From Antedon mediterranea (taxonomy: Eukaryota > Echinodermata > Crinoidea > Comatulida > Antedonidae): DNA of 64,000 nucleotides. The notes below the pieces were generated by a model that saw only the letters and a program-made list of their open reading frames with translations, did no database searches and was not told the DNA's origin. The position numbers and the translations under genes are program-made. Below, one piece after another: positions 60,601 to 64,000 of the stretch (positions are counted from its first letter, which is position 1; each line of letters opens with the position of its first letter). The DNA lies in contig NC_092670.1 of assembly GCF_964355755.1 (NCBI RefSeq), positions 7,465,001 to 7,529,000 of the forward strand, given 5' to 3'.

Positions 60601-62428
60601 ATAGTGCTCGTCAAAATGGTTTATTCTGTACATAGATTAAGTAAATTATGTTTAATACTTATTTTTAATTAGAGATCATACAGTAAAGATCTACTTTGTT
60701 TTGTAATTTAAGGTACAACTTTTATGTCAACATTTTTCTACTGCAGTTTCTGCAGTAAACTACATTTTTTTAGTTTCAATGGTATTGGTTTAAAAAAAAA
60801 ATGTTATATTGGTTATAATTTTAATTGATAATGTACATACTGTTGGATAGCCGAGTGGTTAGGACACTTGACTGTCATACAGATAGACCCGGGTTCAATT
60901 CCCGACAACTCCCAGTCCACTGGGCGGCGTGGAAAGGAACTGGCCACCCTACCACATAATGCCGAGGCTTAGTACAATGAGCTCCTAACAGCTCATTCCC
61001 CTACGTTCAGAGAACACGGGACTCTCCTTTACCTCACATACTGTTATCTCATTTGATTTGAATGTTTTATGTTAATATTGTTTTCATAGCAAAATATATA
61101 TGGAATTTATACCTAATATACAGTAATAAATCATTTTCCTTGCTAACTGTATAATAATTATATCCATTTCAAACATAACTACAAATTATTATTATGACTT
61201 AAATACAGAAAATATTAATACTAAATAATATTATTACTGTATGAATTGAAATATATCGCTAATGTACCTTTAACTACTTAATTTCAACATAAAATAACTG
61301 TTTTGTTTTAATTTTGTTTTGCTTTAGTGCAGCATTTCTTATTACAGTTGTAATAATATGCCATTTTGATAGATTTAAGTTGATAGCATTCTAAATCCTA
61401 CTTGGTAATGATGAATGATCTTATCATCTTTGACAGCAAAGCAATTAACGTCGAAACAATTTAATCCAGCAAACTGTTTAAATATACGAGACTGTGCTAA
61501 GTCTAGTGGTTCTCCTGCATTGAAATGAATTGAATAAATTTAAACGCCTGGCACGTAATATACAAGTGAAATCATAAACTGTTTAAATATATGAGAGTGT
61601 GTTATGCTATTAAGTCTGTACTGCATTGAAATGAATAAATGTAAAGGTTTGGCACGTACTGTACTAGACAAGCCAAACTATGTGTATCATAGAAATATTC
61701 AAATGTATGAGACTGTGCTGTGAATTTGGCTGTTGCATTGTATTGACATTAATTAAGTAAGCATAAACTGTTTTAAAGTCGGTGCTTGTCCGTTGGTTAC
61801 ACTGCATTTAAATAAATTGTGGCAGAACATTTACTTTTACTTTAATTTGCATAAACAGTTATAGCCTTGTAAACATCTGCATTAACAACTTGTTTTGATT
61901 TGAAGACAGAAGCATAGGTCTATGTGCCACGCATACAACACACGCTGAGCATATTACACGAATGTTGAAATGCTGACAAAGAGAGGATTTTGCCAGATCA
62001 TGTTTTATTTCCCCTTGTTTAAAAAAAAAATTAATCTGCACAAATTGAATAGTTCTTCCATACCCATTGGTTAACATTCTGGTTTGATGCTAAATTGAGA
62101 AAAATTTGGTTCCCGATGTATGTAACTAAGGTTTTTGTTTTCAAAATGGACGTATCATATGCATTGTTGTGTTGGGATGCAATGTTAAGTCTACAATTAG
62201 CGTCTATGTGTTCCGTCAAATGTTCCATTATCAATATGGTTGCAATACTTATTTTATAATTAAACCAGAGAAATTTCTAACTCAGGAGTTATCCTTTAAA
62301 AAACTTACCAATTCATTGCTCCAGGCAATGAAGCATGACCTCCACTGAATATTTCTAATTTGACCTTCACCTTCATGGATTACTGTTGATTTATTTCGAT
62401 TAAATAATCCCTTCTCATGTAGTAGCAA
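45606..62428 (-). CDS. VPS41: VPS41, HOPS complex subunit (last 18 coding exons; 5' end outside window)
   Basis: VPS41 is the HOPS subunit that tethers late endosomes and AP-3 vesicles to lysosomes. Exons in transcript order: 62309-62428, 60060-60209, 59585-59657, 59220-59317, 56665-56791, 54246-54361, 51346-51464, 50425-50599, 49946-50121, 49315-49453, 49037-49087, 48675-48867, 48021-48161, 47533-47594, 46977-47151, 46461-46505, 46194-46276, 45606-45674. All 17 junctions keep phase, giving 703 residues; human VPS41 (854) starts about 150 residues earlier, so the missing part is the start of the WD40 propeller. Seen here: the rest of the propeller (SICWKDDKTLIIGW), a linker with SSDALSIRGFQ, a helical CHCR/TPR region (MDDHIAWYMENDKYE, EFAKEQDDVELWDDLI) and a C-terminal RING-H2 (CDCC, YCHHVFHEEC, CMIC). 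The introns hold SINEs, four copies of one MITE and an unexplained exon-like frame (61402-61514). Confidence 0.95.
46729..46875. mobile_element. CTGTCTACACTATC MITE, copy 1 (VPS41 intron)
   Basis: The ends are CTGTCTACACTATCAAA and TTTGATAGTGTAGACAG. The interior has AAATGTGATGTGCCCA, ATGATGATGTCATATCA and TACC.TATTTGGGC. It is the best-preserved copy in the window. Confidence 0.85.
47240..47370 (+). mobile_element. tRNA-derived SINE fragment (VPS41 intron)
   Basis: A B-box-like GGGTTTGAATCCGTCGC is followed by AGGAAAGACACTTTACTTAC and AGGTGTACAAATGGGTACC. This arrangement is typical of invertebrate tRNA-derived SINEs. The A-box half is missing. Confidence 0.55.
48190..48420 (-). mobile_element. 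tRNA-derived SINE, minus orientation (VPS41 intron)
   Basis: On the minus strand it starts near 48416 with TTGGTGGTTACGATGC (A-box part) and then has GTGTTCAAGTCCCG (B-box part), the spacing of a tRNA head. A less conserved body runs towards 48190. Confidence 0.5.
50761..50915. mobile_element. CTGTCTACACTATC MITE, copy 2 (VPS41 intron)
   Basis: It starts CTGTCTACACTATCAAAT and ends TTTTGTAGACAG, with a partly decayed right end. The interior has GTGATGTGCCCAAATATGG and ATATGGGCACATCACA. Confidence 0.75.
51162..51305. mobile_element. CTGTCTACACTATC MITE, copy 3 (same VPS41 intron as copy 2)
   Basis: It starts CTGTCTACACTATTAAAC and ends GTTTGATAGTGTAGAG. The interior has AAATGTGATGTACCCA, ATGATGATGTCATATCACT and ATTTGGGCCCATCACA. 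Confidence 0.8.
51465..54245. repeat. Long VPS41 intron with dispersed repeat and SINE fragments
   Basis: The stretch about 52540-52690 (TTTTTGGTCAGTGAATAT, ATGGCATATTCAACAAAAAA) belongs to the dispersed family seen at 9220, 27300 and 31560. A LINE-like 3' end (AATAATAAATATATATTC) lies near 53005-53025. ACGTAACATTTTGTTACGT near 53080 is a perfect short hairpin. A SINE head lies at 53738-53830. No exon was found. Confidence 0.5.
53738..53830 (+). mobile_element. tRNA-derived SINE head (VPS41 intron)
   Basis: GTGGCCAAGCGGTTAGAAC resembles a tRNA A-box and GGGTTTGAGGCTCAC a B-box, about 60 bp apart. The copy is diverged and lacks a clear tail. Confidence 0.5.
54362..56664. other. 2.3-kb VPS41 intron, little structure
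   Basis: This is AT-rich sequence. A G-rich stretch (GGGGTGGGGGGACATG) lies near 54488. A LINE-like 3' end (GTTGAATAAATAAAGCAGG) lies near 54835. No exon-like frame with good splice sites was seen. Confidence 0.4.
57436..57735. repeat. ~62-bp tandem repeat, about five copies (VPS41 intron)
   Basis: The recurring blocks are TGGTTTGTAGTAATGAACAT, TTGTGAAAAAAGAAA and CAGTTTTCT plus CTATCTATCT. Copies differ by indels and the middle ones are shortened. Confidence 0.7.
58831..58982. mobile_element. CTGTCTACACTATC MITE, copy 4 (VPS41 intron)
   Basis: It starts TTGTCTACACTATCAAAA and ends TTTGATAGTGTAGACAG. The interior has AATGTGATGTCACCATATA and CTACCATATTTGGGCATAT. Confidence 0.8.
59697..59860 (+). 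mobile_element. tRNA-derived SINE fragment (VPS41 intron)
   Basis: GTGTTTGAGTGGTTAAGGCA is an A-box-like head, followed by GGGCGCTGCAACATGTGACC. The segment GTGATAGAACATGCTGTGC later resembles the GGTGGTAGAAC body of the 4632 and 19640 copies. Confidence 0.5.
60839..61040 (+). mobile_element. tRNA-derived SINE with well-preserved head (VPS41 intron)
   Basis: The head GGATAGCCGAGTGGTTAGGA (A-box) and GGGTTCAATTCCCGAC (B-box) are separated as in a tRNA, with CTGTCAT where an Asp-type anticodon loop would lie. The anticodon and acceptor stems pair poorly, so it is not scored as a functional tRNA. A non-tRNA body follows, including a CCAGTCCACTGGGCGG hairpin and GAGCTCCTAACAGCTCATTC, to about 61040. 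Confidence 0.7.
61402..61514 (-). other. Exon-like open segment inside a VPS41 intron, unassigned
   Basis: On the minus strand this 113-bp block follows TGCAG and is followed by GTAGGA. It is open in one frame for 37 codons (beginning EPLDLAQSRIFK, later CFAVKDDKIIHHYQ), with coding-like composition. It needs one base from the previous exon and ends in phase 0. The neighbouring VPS41 exons both have phase 0 here, and VPS41 proteins have no such insertion. Parts of it recur in decayed form at about 61565-61620 and 61680-61735. It could be an exon fragment of another gene or an alternative exon. Confidence 0.35.
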
Positions 62429-64000
62429 CTGAAAGACAAGTTTTAATTAAAGTACAAATTAATTCATACTTAAATAAATGAAATGCAAATTAAAAAAAAT
62501 ATTTCAATTTCCATTTTTCAACGAAAGAAATAATGCTCTAATCACGCCTAATCTTATAAATGATCTGATGCCTATAACCAGTTGACACACAACATAGTAC
62601 AACCGCTATTAAGGGACACCTTCACAGGACCAGACAAAGTGTTTCCTCAATTGGGTACCTCTGAATAGGGGTTGGCCATAGTTTTTAAATAAAATTTCTC
62701 CTTGTTAGCTTCTCGGAAGGTGTCCACTTAAAATGAGTGTTCCAAAGGATAGGTTTTTAACTGTTCTGTTTTTTGTTCTTATGACCCTCTACATGGATCA
62801 AGTATTAACTGGTAGCCGTCAAAATATCAACTGTAATATTCCATCCACTGCAAGTACTCAGTAGAATATACATCAGTGTTTTCTCAATTCAACTACAGTA
62901 CAATTTATTCTAACTAGAACCATAAATCATTTTTACTCTCCCATGGCATACATTCTAGTGATATATTTTTTCTTTCTAAAACTCAAACCTCATTATTTTA
63001 AATAGTCACTTACTGTAAATTAAATAAAATGCAGTAAATCAAAGCAGGATTATTCAAATTAATTCAATTATTAATGGCATCATAAATATTAATATCTTAA
63101 AATACAAAATAAGAGAAGTGTAGGTGTGTGTTTAGTTGTTGAGGGAAAAATGTGTTTCAGATATTCATAGGCTTATTGGATTTAAATGAGGACAGGTGGA
63201 AAAAGGCCTTTATTTAGAAATTAAATATTTTCTTATTTTGGGATAGTTTAATTTTTAATGTCCTAATTGCAGCCGATTCTTGTTCGGTATCATGACTAGT
63301 AACATTAACAACGAACATTGTGCAGTATCGTGTCTGATGACAGCAATAGGCTTATCATAGCACAAAACTTCTAAATACCAACTTAACCTAATCCTTTCAA
63401 TAATCTCTCACAACTATAGTATCACATGGGATGACAGTTAATGTCTAAAGACATGACACTACAGGATGTTTATTGTCACATGCCGATCATGTATTAAGTA
63501 GACAGTTGCTTTTGATATTCTTGAGAAAAAAATTACATGGATTGTTTATACTTCAGACCAATCTAGAAACTACAGTAGCACTCAGTTGTTGATCTTTAAG
63601 AGGAATAAAGAAAGTATTTTCTTTAATACAGTACAACTGTATGTGTAGTTAAATTTAACACACAAAAAAAGAAAATCCATAACCTAATGTACTATACTAT
63701 AACAATATACCAAATGTACTATAATTTTGCTATAACAACATTTAATAATTTCAGTTGCTGTTGCAGTGTTAGTTATTTTATAGTGTTATTTTTTTAACAC
63801 AAATATGAAATCTTAGAAGGCATAACAACAATAATCAATACGTTATCAATGGTATCATATGTACACAGCTGTTGTAAACAGATAGGTAAATCTATAGGAT
63901 AGCATTATATGGTGAACACTATTATCTAAAGTTACTACGTATTACTATTGAGAGGCCTATTACTGAAACATTCAATAATGTCAACATTTTTCTGTTTTTG
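62429..64000. other. 5' part of a long VPS41 intron, continuing beyond the window
   Basis: No exon matching the expected preceding VPS41 sequence was found, so the upstream exons lie beyond 64000. A small inverted-repeat block with GGGACACCTTC near 62612 and GAAGGTGTCC near 62715 looks like a decayed MITE. Confidence 0.45.

Noticed and set aside
60839-60912. Possible true tRNA-Asp gene
   Set aside because: The A and B boxes are good, but the acceptor and anticodon stems pair poorly and a SINE body follows, so it is a tRNA-derived SINE.
61859-62234. Two overlapping minus frames of 67 and 72 codons in a VPS41 intron
   Set aside because: Neither matches VPS41 or any family I know, and the exons on either side join in phase without them.

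Overview
The window is AT-rich eukaryotic DNA with long introns, GT-AG splicing and many decayed transposons. It is most probably from a marine deuterostome invertebrate, and an echinoderm is my best guess. That guess rests on vertebrate-like exon structures in HACL1 and VPS41 and on a very frequent TAGGCCTA palindrome in the non-coding DNA. It is an inference, since no database could be consulted.

Five genes can be supported. (1) A partial, unrecognised gene at 10305-12162 (+) is built from tandemly duplicated exon pairs, and its last exon carries an in-frame hAT-type MITE. (2) HACL1 at 16167-26171 (+) is complete: 17 exons, 577 residues, a peroxisomal 2-hydroxyacyl-CoA lyase ending in SKL. 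(3) An intronless class A GPCR of 309 residues lies at 28661-29590 (-). (4) A six-bladed kelch-propeller gene at 34805-41612 (+) has a blade split by a ~309-residue insert. (5) VPS41 at 45606-62428 (-) is represented by its last 18 coding exons, 703 residues to the RING-H2 end; the 5' end lies beyond base 64000. The kelch gene and VPS41 are convergent. The genes share no obvious pathway.

The left 10 kb holds no supportable gene. It is a pile of foldback elements: a nested palindrome (867-4017), a MITE (5221-5523), and a composite foldback (5740-9004) with 11-bp flanking direct repeats. The composite contains a 1.16-kb inverted pair of 21-bp minisatellite arrays and a second foldback. A 0.54-kb element follows at 9693-10228. 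Another 2.1-kb inverted-repeat element with an 8-bp target duplication lies at 32181-34277. The introns of HACL1 and VPS41 hold SINEs, LINE 3' ends, MITEs (one family four times in VPS41), minisatellites, and tandem copies of pieces of the gene's own exons. All exon boundaries were read by eye from splice consensus, reading phase and remembered protein families; no transcript data were available.
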